From Salipiger bermudensis (GTDB taxonomy: Bacteria; Pseudomonadota; Alphaproteobacteria; Rhodobacterales; Rhodobacteraceae): 64,000 bases of DNA. The notes beneath the pieces are model-generated. The model saw nothing but the letters and a program-made list of their open reading frames with translations. It was not told where the DNA came from and did no database searches. Positions 27,580 to 36,790 of the stretch are shown here, in pieces. Location: positions 124,001-188,000 of the forward strand of contig NZ_JAHVIA010000008.1 of NCBI RefSeq assembly GCF_019801965.1, read 5' to 3'. The translations under genes were made by a program, and so were the position numbers. Numbering within the stretch: the stretch's first letter is position 1; every line of letters starts with the position of its first letter.

Positions 27580-27622
27580 GCGCGGTGCTGCCATTCGGGA
27601 TGCGGCGCGAGACCCGGCGGCA

Positions 27623-27744
27623 ATGGGGGCGCTGCCCCCGCCCGCGCGATGCGCGGACTCCCCCGAGGTATTTGGAAACCAGAGAAGGCAAGGGCACGGC
27701 GCCCCTGTTTCTCTTCGTCAAAAATACTCCCGCCGGAGGCAGGC
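27623..27744 (+). repeat. dispersed hairpin repeat family 1, copy C
   Basis: Full copy between the converging acpP and iron-binding protein genes: TGGGGGCGCTGCCCCCG, CCCCCGAGGTATTTGGAAAC, CAGAGAAG, then CTCTTCGTCAAAAATACTCC and CGCCGGAGG. Confidence 0.9.
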
Positions 27745-27860
27745 CGTCGATCGCGGCCGGGTGCCGGTCAGGGGCAAAAGCGCGAAGGGCGGGCATGAAA
27801 AAGGCGCGGGCCCCGGAGAGCGCCGCGCCTGAGATCGGTCCGTCAGAGGACGGCGGGTCG

Positions 27861-28862
27861 TCAGCCGTCGAAATCGACCTCTTCGATGATCCGCAGCGCG
27901 TCGGCGCGCAGGTCGGCCAGCTCCATCAGGTTGACGTCGTCGGCCTCGAAGCTGCCCCAGCCGGTAACCAGCGCGTCGGCCTCGGTGCCGGGCGCGATCG
28001 GGTACTCGTAATTGGCGTGGGCATAGATTTCCTGCGCCTCGGGCTGGGTCAGGAATTCCATCATCTTCAGCGCGTTCTCGCGGTTCGGGGCGGATTTGGT
28101 CATCGCCACGCCGGAGATGTTCACATGGGTGCCGGCGCCCTCGAATTCGGGGAACAGCACGTTGACCGAGTCGGCCCAGGCCTTCTGCTCGTCATCGTTG
28201 ACCATCTGGCCCATGTAGTAGGTGTTGCCCAGCGAGATGTCGCATTCGCCGGACCAGATCGCCTTGACCTGGGCGCGGTCGTTGCCCTGCGGCTTGCGCG
28301 CGAGGTTGGATTTCACCCCCTCGAGCCAGGCCTTGGTCTCTTCCTCGCCGTGGTGGTGCAGCATCGCCGAGACCAGCGCGACATTGTAGGGGTGGGTGCC
28401 GGAGCGGGTGCAGATGCGGCCCTGCCACTTGGGATCGGCGAGATCCTCGTAGGTGGTGACCTCGGACGGGTCGACCCGGTCCTTGGAGGCGTAGACGATG
28501 CGCGCCCGCGTGGTCAGGCCGAACCAGTGGCCCTCGGGATCGCGGTACTGCTCGGGGACGTTGGCATTCAGCACGTCGCTTTCCACCGCCTGGGTCACGC
28601 CGGCATTCACGATCGCCGAAAGGCGCGAGATGTCCACGGTGAAGACCAGGTCGGCGGGCGAGCGGTCGCCCTCGGCCTGAAGGCGTTCGACCATGCCCTT
28701 GTCGAGGAAGGCCACGTTGACGTCGATGCCGGTGGCCTCGGTGAAGGCATCGGTCAGCGGCGCCAGCAGTTCCGGCTGGCGATAGGAATAGAGGTTCACC
28801 TCTTCGGCCAGTGCCGGGCTCGTCGCGGCGATCAGGGCAAGGGCGGTGGTTGCAAGGCGCAT
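27861..28862 (-). CDS. ferric-iron ABC transporter substrate-binding protein (FbpA/FutA-like)
   Basis: Periplasmic binding protein for Fe(3+), 333 residues. A Sec signal (MRLATTALALIAATSPALA) is followed by EEVNLYSYRQPELL, typical of the FbpA/FutA2 branch. The adjacent tyrosines in LGNTYYMGQM are the expected iron ligands. ATG 28862 is preferred over 28877 because GGGAGA lies seven to eight bases upstream and the signal peptide starts at once. The permease and ATPase genes are not adjacent, so they must lie elsewhere. Confidence 0.88.
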   Translation of the reverse strand: MRLATTALALIAATSPALAEEVNLYSYRQPELLAPLTDAFTEATGIDVNVAFLDKGMVERLQAEGDRSPADLVFTVDISRLSAIVNAGVTQAVESDVLNANVPEQYRDPEGHWFGLTTRARIVYASKDRVDPSEVTTYEDLADPKWQGRICTRSGTHPYNVALVSAMLHHHGEEETKAWLEGVKSNLARKPQGNDRAQVKAIWSGECDISLGNTYYMGQMVNDDEQKAWADSVNVLFPEFEGAGTHVNISGVAMTKSAPNRENALKMMEFLTQPEAQEIYAHANYEYPIAPGTEADALVTGWGSFEADDVNLMELADLRADALRIIEEVDFDG

Positions 28863-28946
28863 ATATCGGTCTCCCATGAGTGCGGATTGCAGGTGGCGCG
28901 CACTTAATCTGATCGTTTTGGTCGGGTCAATGGCCGACTCTTCCTC

Positions 28947-29783
28947 TCAGGTTTTTTCCGCCTTCTCGCGCGCCTTGGCCGCGTCCCAGAGCGAGTCCAT
29001 CTCGGCGAGATCGCTGTCTTCTGGGCGCTTGCCTTGCTCGGCCAGCGCCGCCTCGATGGACGCGAAGCGCCGGGTGAACTTGGCATTGGCGGAGCGCAGC
29101 GCGGCCTCGGGGTCGATCTCGAGGTGTCGCGCGAGGTTGGCCATGACGAAGAGCAGGTCGCCGAACTCTTCCTCCACGTGGTCGGGATCGCTGGCCTCGC
29201 GCAGCTCCTGCGCCTCCTCGACGATCTTGTCGATGACCTCGTCGGTGGAGGGCCAGTCAAACCCCACCCGGGCGGCGCGCTTCTGCAGCTTCACCGCGCG
29301 CAGCAGCGCCGGAAGTCCCAGCGCCACACCGTCGAGCACGCCCTTCTCGGCGCGGGCGGCGCGCTCCTCGGCCTTGATCGCCTCCCAGTCGGAGACCTGC
29401 TGCTCGGGCGACTTGGCGTTCGACTCGTCGCCGAACACATGCGGGTGCCGTGCCACCATCTTGTCCGACATGGTGTCGGCCACCTCGTCGAAGGTGAAGA
29501 GGCCGCGCTCGCTCGCCATCTGGGCGTGGAACACCGACTGGAACAGCAGGTCGCCCAGCTCGCCCTTGAGCTCGCCCCAGGCCTCGCGCTCGATGGCGTC
29601 GGCGACCTCGTAGGCTTCCTCGATGGTGTAGGGCGCGATGGTGGCGAAATCCTGCGCGACGTCCCACGGGCAGCCGGTCTCGGGATCGCGCAGCCGGCGC
29701 ATGATCTCCAAGAGGCGCGGCATGCCGCCCTTGGGATCGTGGATCAGGTCATGCGCCGCTGCGTCGCTCTGCGTGTCGCTCAT
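28947..29783 (-). CDS. mazG: nucleoside triphosphate pyrophosphohydrolase MazG
   Basis: House-cleaning enzyme that hydrolyses NTPs to NMPs plus pyrophosphate. The 278-residue protein has two MazG domains, each with the EExxE...ExxD helix pairs (EEAYEVADAIE with GELGDLLFQSVFHA; EEAQELREA with EEEFGDLLFVMANLAR). CPWDVAQDFATIAPYTIEE is typical of the full-length form. ATG 29783 matches the family; a much longer frame through the opposite-strand gene is an artefact. The iron-binding protein gene lies 84 bases downstream. Confidence 0.94.
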   Translation of the reverse strand: MSDTQSDAAAHDLIHDPKGGMPRLLEIMRRLRDPETGCPWDVAQDFATIAPYTIEEAYEVADAIEREAWGELKGELGDLLFQSVFHAQMASERGLFTFDEVADTMSDKMVARHPHVFGDESNAKSPEQQVSDWEAIKAEERAARAEKGVLDGVALGLPALLRAVKLQKRAARVGFDWPSTDEVIDKIVEEAQELREASDPDHVEEEFGDLLFVMANLARHLEIDPEAALRSANAKFTRRFASIEAALAEQGKRPEDSDLAEMDSLWDAAKAREKAEKT

Positions 29784-29846
29784 GGACTTCCCCTGCGTTT
29801 CGGTATTGGGTGCAGTCCTGCGCCAAGGAAGCCCCGGAGTCCACCC

Positions 29847-31007
29847 ATGCCCATCGTCAACCGCATCGCCGATTACGCCGAGGAGATGAAGACCTGGCGG
29901 CGGCACCTGCACCGCAACCCCGAGCTCAGCCTCGATTGCCACCAGACTGCGGCTTTCGTGGTCGAGCGCCTGCGCGAGTTCGGCATCACCGAGATCCACG
30001 AGGGCATCGCGGAGAGCGGCGTGGTGGCGATCGTCGAGGGGCAGGGCGACGGGCCGGTGACCGGCCTGCGCGCCGACATGGACGCGCTGCCGATGGACGA
30101 GGAGACTGGCGCGGAATACGCTTCGGAGGTGCCGGGCAAGATGCATGCCTGTGGCCATGACGGCCACACCGCGATGCTGCTCGGGGCCGCGAAATACCTT
30201 GCCGAGACGCGCAACTTCGCCGGAAAGGTGGCGCTGATCTTCCAGCCGGCGGAAGAGACCATCGGCGGCGGCCGCATCATGGTCGAGGAAGGCATCATGG
30301 AGCGCTTCGGGATCGAGCAGGTCTACGCGCTGCACACCGATCCCTCGCGCCCGCTGGGCGAGATCGCCACGCGGCCCGGCCCGCTGATGGCGGCGGTCGA
30401 CGATTTCGAGCTGCGGCTGACCGGGCGCGGCGGCCACGCCGCCCATCCCGACACCTGCATCGATCCCATTCCCTGTGCGCTGGCCATCGGGCAGGCGCTG
30501 CAGACCGTGCCGTCGCGCAACACCGATCCGCTGGAATCGCTCGTGGTCTCGCTGACCGTGGTGCAGACCGGATCGGCCACCAACGTGATCCCCGAGACCG
30601 CCTATCTGGCGGGGACCGTGCGCAGCTTCGATCCCGGCATCCGCGACATGGCGGAGAAACGCATTCGTGAGATCGTTGCCGGTCAGGCGATGGCCTACGG
30701 GCTGCGGGCCGAGCTCGACTACCAGCGCAACTACCCGCCGACCATCAACCACGCCGAGCAGACCGCCTTTGCTGTCGAGGTCGCCCGCGAGGTGGTGGCC
30801 GAGGTGGTCGACGACAGCGTGCCCTCGATGGGGGCCGAGGATTTCTCCTACATGCTCGAGGCGCGCCCCGGCGCGTTCCTCTATCTCGGGCAGGGCGAGG
30901 GGCCGTTCTGCCACCATCCGAAATTCGATTTCAACGACGAGGCGGCGCCAATCGGGGCGAGCTTTTTCGTCAAGCTGGTCGAGGCGCGGCAGCCCTTGAA
31001 GCGCTGA
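29847..31007 (+). CDS. M20-family amidohydrolase (hippurate hydrolase-like)
   Basis: Metal-dependent amidohydrolase/peptidase of the M20D group, 386 residues, probably cleaving N-acyl amino acids. Seen: RADMDALPMDEETG, the metal motif HACGHDGHTAML, the catalytic Glu in FQPAEET, and a C-terminal GAEDFSYML. The usual HNxPG ligand segment reads LHTDPSRPLG, a variant that keeps the His. First of two tandem paralogues (next at 31066) followed by agmatinase, suggesting catabolism of acylated amino compounds. The substrate is not known. Confidence 0.88.
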   Translation: MPIVNRIADYAEEMKTWRRHLHRNPELSLDCHQTAAFVVERLREFGITEIHEGIAESGVVAIVEGQGDGPVTGLRADMDALPMDEETGAEYASEVPGKMHACGHDGHTAMLLGAAKYLAETRNFAGKVALIFQPAEETIGGGRIMVEEGIMERFGIEQVYALHTDPSRPLGEIATRPGPLMAAVDDFELRLTGRGGHAAHPDTCIDPIPCALAIGQALQTVPSRNTDPLESLVVSLTVVQTGSATNVIPETAYLAGTVRSFDPGIRDMAEKRIREIVAGQAMAYGLRAELDYQRNYPPTINHAEQTAFAVEVAREVVAEVVDDSVPSMGAEDFSYMLEARPGAFLYLGQGEGPFCHHPKFDFNDEAAPIGASFFVKLVEARQPLKR

Positions 31008-31065
31008 GCGCTTTGAGGTTCGATGACCAAAAGCGGGATCGGGGGACCCCGCGAAGGAGGGCGAC

Positions 31066-32232
31066 ATGCCAGTGATCAATTCCATCGCCGCCGAGGCCGA
31101 GACGCTGAAGGCGTGGCGCCGGCACCTGCATCAGCATCCGGAGCTGCTTTTCGATTGCGTCAAGACCGCCGGTTTCGTGGTCGAGCAGCTCGAGAGCTTC
31201 GGCATCGACGAGATCCATACCGGCATCGCCCAGACCGGCGTGGTGGCGATCATCGAGGGGCGCGAGCCCGGGCGCACCATCGGCCTGCGCGCTGACATGG
31301 ACGCGCTGCCGATGGAGGATCTCTCGGGCACCGCGCACGCCTCCAAAGTGCCCGGCATGGCGCATACCTGCGGCCATGACGGCCACACCACCATGCTGCT
31401 GGGCGCCGCCAAGTATCTCGCGGAGACCCGCAACTTCGCCGGCCGCGTGGCGCTGCTGTTCCAGCCCGCCGAAGAGGGCGGCGGCGGCGGCAGGGTGATG
31501 GTCGAGGAGGGCATCATGGACCGCTTCGACATCGAGGAGGTCTACGGCATCCACAATGCGCCGGGCGAGCCCGAGGGCCATCTCGTCACCGCGCCGGGCC
31601 CGCTGATGGCCTCGGCCGACGAGTTCCGCATCGATATCGAGGGCGTCGGCGGCCACGGCGCCGAGCCGCAGGAGAGCAGCGATCCCATCCCGGCGGCCTC
31701 GGCCATGGTGATGGCGTTGCAGAGCATCGTCAGCCGCAATGTCTCGGCCATCGACAAGCTTGTGGTCTCGGTGACGCAGATCCACGCTGGCACCGCGCAT
31801 AACATCATCCCCGGCACCGCGTTCCTCGCTGGCACCGTGCGCAGTTTCCGCCCCGAGATCCGCGACCTCGCCGAGAAGCGCCTGCGCGAGATCGCCGAGA
31901 TGCAGGCGCAGGTCTTTGGCTGCACCGCGACCGTCACCTACGAGCGCGGCTACCCGCCGACGGTGAACCATGCCGCGCAGACCCGCTTCGCGGCCGAGGT
32001 GGCGCGCGAGGTTGTGGGGCCCGAGAACGTGCGCGACGATATCGACCCGATCATGCCGGCGGAGGATTTCGCCTACATGCTCGAGGCGCGCCCCGGTGCC
32101 TACCTGTTCCTCGGACAGGGCGACACGCCGAACTGCCATCACCCGAAATACGATTTCAACGACGCCATCGCCCCGATCGGCGCGAGCTTCTTCGCGCGGC
32201 TGATCGAGACCGCGCTGCCGCTCAAGAGCTGA
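31066..32232 (+). CDS. M20-family amidohydrolase, tandem paralogue
   Basis: Second M20D amidohydrolase, 388 residues, clearly a duplicate of the upstream gene along its whole length. Motifs: RADMDALPMEDLSG, HTCGHDGHTTML, FQPAEEGGGGG, the canonical HNAPGEPEG and PAEDFAYML. Start is ATG 31066 with AAGGAGGG upstream. It is 58 bases from its paralogue and 34 bases from agmatinase, so the three are probably one transcript. Confidence 0.9.
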   Translation: MPVINSIAAEAETLKAWRRHLHQHPELLFDCVKTAGFVVEQLESFGIDEIHTGIAQTGVVAIIEGREPGRTIGLRADMDALPMEDLSGTAHASKVPGMAHTCGHDGHTTMLLGAAKYLAETRNFAGRVALLFQPAEEGGGGGRVMVEEGIMDRFDIEEVYGIHNAPGEPEGHLVTAPGPLMASADEFRIDIEGVGGHGAEPQESSDPIPAASAMVMALQSIVSRNVSAIDKLVVSVTQIHAGTAHNIIPGTAFLAGTVRSFRPEIRDLAEKRLREIAEMQAQVFGCTATVTYERGYPPTVNHAAQTRFAAEVAREVVGPENVRDDIDPIMPAEDFAYMLEARPGAYLFLGQGDTPNCHHPKYDFNDAIAPIGASFFARLIETALPLKS

Positions 32233-32266
32233 CTGACGAGCCGACAAGGGAAAGCCGAGGACCATC

Positions 32267-33226
32267 ATGGCGCTGGAAGACGCAAAGACCCAGATCGATC
32301 ACGCCTTCACCCGCGAGGAGCTGAAGGGGGCGAGCTTCGAGAACGTGTTCGGCGGCGCCGCCTCGTTCCTGCGGCGCAAGTACACCAAGGACCTGCACGG
32401 CGTCGATATCGCGGTGACCGGCGTGCCCTTCGATCAGGCGGTGACCAACCGCAGCGGAACGCGGCTGGGGCCGCGGGCGATCCGCGAGGCCTCGCTCCTG
32501 CAGCCCTGCGATGCGCCCTATGGCTGGGGCTATGACGTGCTCAGCGAATTCGCCATCGCCGATTACGGCGATCTGGCCTTTGACTATGCCAATGTCCCGG
32601 CCTTTCCGGCGACGCTGGAGGCGCACGCGACGGGCATCCTCGAGCAGGGCGCGGCGATGATCACGCTGGGCGGCGATCACTCGATCACCCTGCCGCTCCT
32701 GAAGGCGCACGCGGCCAAGTACGGCCCGCTCAGCGTCATCCAGTTCGACGCCCATACCGACACCTGGGCCGATGACGATTTCGACCGCATCGATCACGGC
32801 ACCTTCATGTACAAGGCCGTCAAGCTCGGGCTGGTGGATCCGAAGCGCTCGGTGCAGATCGGCATCCGCACCGACAATCCCGATCCGCTGGGCTTTCACA
32901 TCCTCGATGCGCGCGCGGTGCACGGGCAGGGGCACGAGGCCATCGTGGCGCAGGCCAAGGCCATCGTCGGCGACAACCCGGTCTATCTCACCTTCGACAT
33001 CGACGCGCTCGACCCGGCCTTTGCGCCGGGCACCGGCACGCCGGTCTGGGGCGGACTGACCAGCCATCAGGCGGCGGTGATGCTGCGCGGGCTGGCAGGG
33101 ATCGACCTGAAGGGCGGCGACGTGGTCGAGGTCTCTCCGCCCTTCGACACCACCGGCGCCACCGCCATCGCAGGCGCGCATGTGGCGACCGAGTTGCTCT
33201 GCCTCTGGGGCTGGACGCGGCGCTGA
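32267..33226 (+). CDS. speB: agmatinase (ureohydrolase family)
   Basis: Binuclear-manganese enzyme cleaving agmatine to putrescine and urea, 319 residues. All metal motifs are present: GGDHSITLPL, FDAHTDTW and TFDIDALDPAFAPGTGTP. Related guanidino hydrolases (guanidinobutyrase, guanidinopropionase) share these residues, so the exact substrate is inferred. Downstream of two amidohydrolases, it would deal with amino compounds those enzymes release. Confidence 0.88.
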   Translation: MALEDAKTQIDHAFTREELKGASFENVFGGAASFLRRKYTKDLHGVDIAVTGVPFDQAVTNRSGTRLGPRAIREASLLQPCDAPYGWGYDVLSEFAIADYGDLAFDYANVPAFPATLEAHATGILEQGAAMITLGGDHSITLPLLKAHAAKYGPLSVIQFDAHTDTWADDDFDRIDHGTFMYKAVKLGLVDPKRSVQIGIRTDNPDPLGFHILDARAVHGQGHEAIVAQAKAIVGDNPVYLTFDIDALDPAFAPGTGTPVWGGLTSHQAAVMLRGLAGIDLKGGDVVEVSPPFDTTGATAIAGAHVATELLCLWGWTRR

Positions 33227-33397
33227 GCCGTGCGCGACATACCGCGAACGTGAGCCCGCCGGCCTTTTCCTGCCGGCGGAATCATGGGAACAGGAGGCCG
33301 CCCGTGTGTTGGGCGGTCCGTGCCGAGTGTGCCGGACGCCAGCCGCGGTCCGGGATCTGTTCCGACCCACCCGCAAGACCCGAAAGGACCGGTCTCC

Positions 33398-33808
33398 GTG
33401 CGTAAGATATTCTGGCTCATCGTGCTTGTCGTCATCGGCGGTCTGGCCTGGATCCGGCTCGCCCCCTCCGACCCCGAGGTCTGGCATGTGGATCCCAAGG
33501 TCTCGGCCGACCAGGATCTCGCCCACGGCGTCCGCCGCCGGGTGCCGGGCGACGAGGCGATGTTCTCCGCGCTGCACCGCGCCATCCTCGAGACCCCGCG
33601 CACCGAGGTGCTCTCGGGCAGCCCCGACGAGGGCCGCGTGACCTATCTCACGCGCTCGCAATGGATGGGCTTTCCCGATTACACCACCGTGCAGCTGAAT
33701 GACGGCTTCCTCGAGCTTTACGGCCGCCAGCGCTTTGGTCAGTCCGACATGGGCGTCAACAAGGCCCGCGTCGACGGCTGGCTGGCGCAGCTCGACACCG
33801 GGGAGTGA
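33398..33808 (+). CDS. DUF1499 family protein
   Basis: Protein of 136 residues with one N-terminal membrane helix or uncleaved signal (IFWLIVLVVIGGLAWIRL), then a soluble domain containing RSQWMGFPDYTTVQL and YGRQRFGQSDMGVNKARVDGW split across its core, which is the DUF1499 pattern. Function is not established. Start is GTG 33398 with AAGGA upstream; a longer frame from 33284 is unsupported. It lies 171 bases after speB, across a GC hairpin (33256-33279), and 89 bases before prfA. Confidence 0.75.
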   Translation: MRKIFWLIVLVVIGGLAWIRLAPSDPEVWHVDPKVSADQDLAHGVRRRVPGDEAMFSALHRAILETPRTEVLSGSPDEGRVTYLTRSQWMGFPDYTTVQLNDGFLELYGRQRFGQSDMGVNKARVDGWLAQLDTGE

Positions 33809-33897
33809 GCCGGGGCCACGGAGGCCAGACGGAAATCTCGCCCGGCACGATCTGCCGCCCTTGACCCGCCGATGGTTTCGGGGAAGACAGTTGCGCC

Positions 33898-34947
33898 ATG
33901 ATCCCCTCTGACCGTCTTCAGCAAATTCGTGAACGTTTCGAGTATCTCGAGGCCCGCATGGCCGAGGGATCGGGCGACATCGCCGCCCTTGGCCGGGAAT
34001 ATGCCGAGCTCAAGCCCGTGGTCGACCAGATCCATGACTGGACCAGCCTGCAGGCCGATCTCGCCGAGGCCGAGGCGATGCTCGACGATCCCGAGATGAA
34101 GGAGCTGGCCGAGGAGGAGCTTCCCGCCCTGCGCGCCCGGCTGCCCGAGGCCGAGAAGGCGCTGCAGCTGGCGCTTTTGCCCAAGGATGCCGCCGACGCC
34201 CGCCCCGCAATGCTCGAGATCCGCCCCGGCACCGGCGGCGAGGAGGCGGCGCTCTTCGCCGGCGATCTGGCGCGCATGTATCAGCGCTACGCCGAGGCGC
34301 GCGGCTGGCGCTGGGAGGTGATCGAGGAGCAGCCCACCGAGCTTGGCGGTTTGCGCGAGCTGGTGGTTCGGATCGAGGGCGACAACGTCTTCGCGCGGCT
34401 GAAATACGAATCCGGCGTGCACCGCGTCCAGCGCGTCCCCGAGACCGAGAGCGGCGGCCGTATCCACACCTCCGCCGCCACCGTGGCGGTGCTGCCCGAG
34501 GCCGAGGCGGTGGATATCGACATCGCCGCGAACGACATCCGCATCGACACCATGCGCGCGTCCGGTGCCGGCGGCCAGCACGTCAACACCACCGACTCGG
34601 CGGTGCGCATCACCCACATTCCCACGGGTATCGTGGTGACCAGCTCGGAGAAATCCCAGCACCGCAACCGCGAGATCGCGATGAACGTGCTGCGCACGCG
34701 GCTCTTCGACCTCGAGCGCCAGAAGGCCGCCGATGCCCGCGCCTCCGACCGCAAGGCGCAGGTCGGCTCCGGCGACCGCTCGGAGCGCATCCGCACCTAC
34801 AACTTCCCGCAGGGAAGGATGACCGATCACCGCATCGGCCTGACGCTCTACCGGCTCGAGCAAATCCTCGCCGGCGACATCGACGAGATCATTGACGCGC
34901 TCACCGCCGACGCCCAGGCCGCCCAGCTCGCCGAGATGGGCACGTGA
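33898..34947 (+). CDS. prfA: peptide chain release factor 1
   Basis: Recognises UAA and UAG stop codons and triggers peptide release. The 349 residues include the catalytic GGQ in [16 protein letters not shown]. The stop-codon tripeptide region reads [14 protein letters not shown], with PET where E. coli RF1 has PAT. The N-terminal coiled coil is slightly short. The stop overlaps the GTG of prmC, whose product methylates the GGQ glutamine. Confidence 0.95.
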   Translation: MIPSDRLQQIRERFEYLEARMAEGSGDIAALGREYAELKPVVDQIHDWTSLQADLAEAEAMLDDPEMKELAEEELPALRARLPEAEKALQLALLPKDAADARPAMLEIRPGTGGEEAALFAGDLARMYQRYAEARGWRWEVIEEQPTELGGLRELVVRIEGDNVFARLKYESGVHRVQRVPETESGGRIHTSAATVAVLPEAEAVDIDIAANDIRIDTMRASGAGGQHVNTTDSAVRITHIPTGIVVTSSEKSQHRNREIAMNVLRTRLFDLERQKAADARASDRKAQVGSGDRSERIRTYNFPQGRMTDHRIGLTLYRLEQILAGDIDEIIDALTADAQAAQLAEMGT

Positions 34948-35792
34948 CCGGCTCCGCGCTGCTGGCGGCGGCCACGCGGCGTCTGGCCGAGGCCGGCATT
35001 CCCGATCCCGGCCGCGACGCGCGCCGCCTGCTGGCGCATGTGCTCAAGGTGCCGCCGGGGCGGCTTACGCTGTTCCTGCCCGACCCGGTCGAAAGCGAGC
35101 ATGAGCTGCTCTTCAATGCGGTGATCGAGAGCCGCGCGGCGCGCGTCCCGGTTTCGCATCTCACCGGACGGCGCCAGTTCTACGGCCGCGAGTTCCTCGT
35201 CACCCCCGAGGTGCTCGACCCGCGCCCCGAGACCGAGATACTGATCGAGGCGGCGCTGGCCGGCCCGTTCTCCCGGGTGCTCGATCTCGGCACCGGCTCG
35301 GGCTGCATCCTGCTGACCCTGCTGGCCGAACGCGAGGGCGCCACCGGCATCGGCACGGATCTGTCGCAGGAGGCGCTCGAAGTGGCATTCTGGAACCGCA
35401 ACGCGCTCAGGCTCGAGGCGCGCGCGGCGCTGGCCCGCGGTGACTGGTTCGGCGCGCTGGGAGAGGATGACCGCGAGCGCTTCGACCTGATCGTGTCGAA
35501 CCCGCCCTATATCGCGCTCGACGAGATGACGGGGCTGTCGCCGGAGGTCCGTGATCACGAGCCGCGCATGGCGCTGACCGACGAGGGCGACGGGCTCACC
35601 GCCTATCGCCGCATTGCCGCCGGCGCGCCGGCGCATCTGCTGCCGGGCGGGCGGCTGATGGTCGAGATCGGCCCCAGCCAGGGGGGCGCCGTGGCCGACC
35701 TGTTCCGCGATGTCGGGCTGTCGGAGGTGGCGGTGATCGCCGATCTCGACGGGCGCGACCGCGTCGTCGTCGGCCGGACCGCGGCGGTCTGA
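34944..35792 (+). CDS. prmC: release factor glutamine methyltransferase
   Basis: SAM-dependent enzyme that N5-methylates the GGQ glutamine of release factors. The 282-residue protein has an N-terminal helical domain, the SAM motif [13 protein letters not shown] and the catalytic NPPY (SNPPYIAL). Start is GTG 34944 overlapping the prfA stop (GTGA), so it is coupled to its substrate's gene. Confidence 0.96.
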   Translation: MTGSALLAAATRRLAEAGIPDPGRDARRLLAHVLKVPPGRLTLFLPDPVESEHELLFNAVIESRAARVPVSHLTGRRQFYGREFLVTPEVLDPRPETEILIEAALAGPFSRVLDLGTGSGCILLTLLAEREGATGIGTDLSQEALEVAFWNRNALRLEARAALARGDWFGALGEDDRERFDLIVSNPPYIALDEMTGLSPEVRDHEPRMALTDEGDGLTAYRRIAAGAPAHLLPGGRLMVEIGPSQGGAVADLFRDVGLSEVAVIADLDGRDRVVVGRTAAV

Positions 35793-35896
35793 CCCCCGGA
35801 TAAGAGCAACTTTCAGCGGTTTTCTTTGCGGTTTCGAGATTTTCCCTTGTTTCCGCAGCCCTGACATGGTTAGCAGGTGGGGTCGGTCCGGTGGAT

Positions 35897-35976
35897 GCCT
35901 CTGGCGGTCCCGCCCGACGTCAACCCAACATTGATGTGACCCCGCACACGATGGCGCCAGAGGCGCCGCAGGGTCA
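35897..35976 (+). promoter_or_regulatory. structured leader of DUF4167 gene with competing stems
   Basis: Stem I pairs GCCTCTGGCG (35897-35906) with CGCCAGAGGC (35955-35964). Stem II pairs TGACCC (35937-35942) with GGGTCA (35971-35976) and GGCGCC (35953-35958) with GGCGCC (35962-35967). The two share 35955-35964 and cannot form together, an attenuator-like arrangement 37-116 bases before the start codon. No known riboswitch is recognised. Confidence 0.4.
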
Positions 35977-36012
35977 CAGGGACAGTCAGACACAAGGCTG
36001 ATAGCAGAACAG

Positions 36013-36690
36013 ATGCGATCCTCGAAATCCCGTTCGCGGTCGAAGAACAACCGCAACCGCAACTCGCTGGGCAACGTCGTCAACCGTGTGTTCGACAGCA
36101 ACGGCCCCGAGGGCAAGGTGCGCGGCACGCCGCAGCAGATCATCGACAAGTACAACCAGCTGGCCCGCGACGCGGCGCTCGGCAATGACCGGGTCGCGGC
36201 GGAGAATTTCCAGCAGCACGCCGAGCATTACCTGCGCATGCTCTCGGAAGCGCAGCGCGAGGTCGAGGCCAAGCGCGAGCAGCAGGAGCGCGAGAACCGC
36301 GAGCGCCAGGCGCAACGCGACAAGGACCGCGCCGAGCGTGACGCCCAGAAGCGCGACGACCGTGACGAGCGCGAGGGCAGCCAGCAGGAGAGCGGCCAGG
36401 GCGAGCAGCCGCAGCCGCGCGCGGAGCAGCGCTCCGAGCCGCAGCCCGCCGCGCAGGACGATGTCATCGACATGAGCGAGGGCGAGGAGTCCGGCCTGGT
36501 CGAGACCCCGGAGAACCGTTCGGCCCCGCAGCCGGCACCCGCCGAGGAAAAGCCCAAGCGCACCCGCCGCAGCCCGCGCAAGAAGGCCGAGCCGGCCGCC
36601 GAGGGCGAGGGTGGCGAGAAGCCCGAGAAGAAGCCGCGCAGCCGCAAGCCGGCCAGCGACGAGGCTCCGACGCCCGACGCCGCCGAGTAA
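36013..36690 (+). CDS. DUF4167 domain protein (putative RNA-binding)
   Basis: Alphaproteobacterial protein of 225 residues. The N-terminal 75 residues are the DUF4167 domain: a basic, Asn/Arg/Ser-rich start (RSRSKNNRNRNSLGNVV), then FDSNGPEGKVRGTPQQI and DRVAAENFQQHAEHYLRML. The remainder is low complexity: a highly charged Glu/Arg/Gln/Asp helix (about 75-120) and a Lys/Pro/Ala-rich tail. The basic head suggests nucleic-acid binding. The order prfA-prmC-DUF4167 is conserved in alphaproteobacteria. Start is ATG 36013. Its 220-base upstream region contains competing hairpins. Confidence 0.85.
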   Translation: MRSSKSRSRSKNNRNRNSLGNVVNRVFDSNGPEGKVRGTPQQIIDKYNQLARDAALGNDRVAAENFQQHAEHYLRMLSEAQREVEAKREQQERENRERQAQRDKDRAERDAQKRDDRDEREGSQQESGQGEQPQPRAEQRSEPQPAAQDDVIDMSEGEESGLVETPENRSAPQPAPAEEKPKRTRRSPRKKAEPAAEGEGGEKPEKKPRSRKPASDEAPTPDAAE

Positions 36691-36711
36691 GCCGCGCTCC
36701 GCTTGAAAATG

Positions 36712-36750
36712 AAAAAGACGCCATGTCCGAGCCCGGGCATGGCGTCTTTT
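36712..36750. terminator. bidirectional terminator between DUF4167 and rsmA
   Basis: Perfect 13-bp stem (36713-36725 with 36738-36750) that begins with A5 and ends with T4, so it can serve both converging transcripts. Confidence 0.9.
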
Positions 36751-36790
36751 GTTGTGCGTTGAGCAAGCGGCCCGCCGCTGTCGGGCCAAC

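Noticed and set aside
33256-33279. GC hairpin after speB considered as a terminator
   Set aside because: 8-bp stem without a U-run on either strand; too weak to call.
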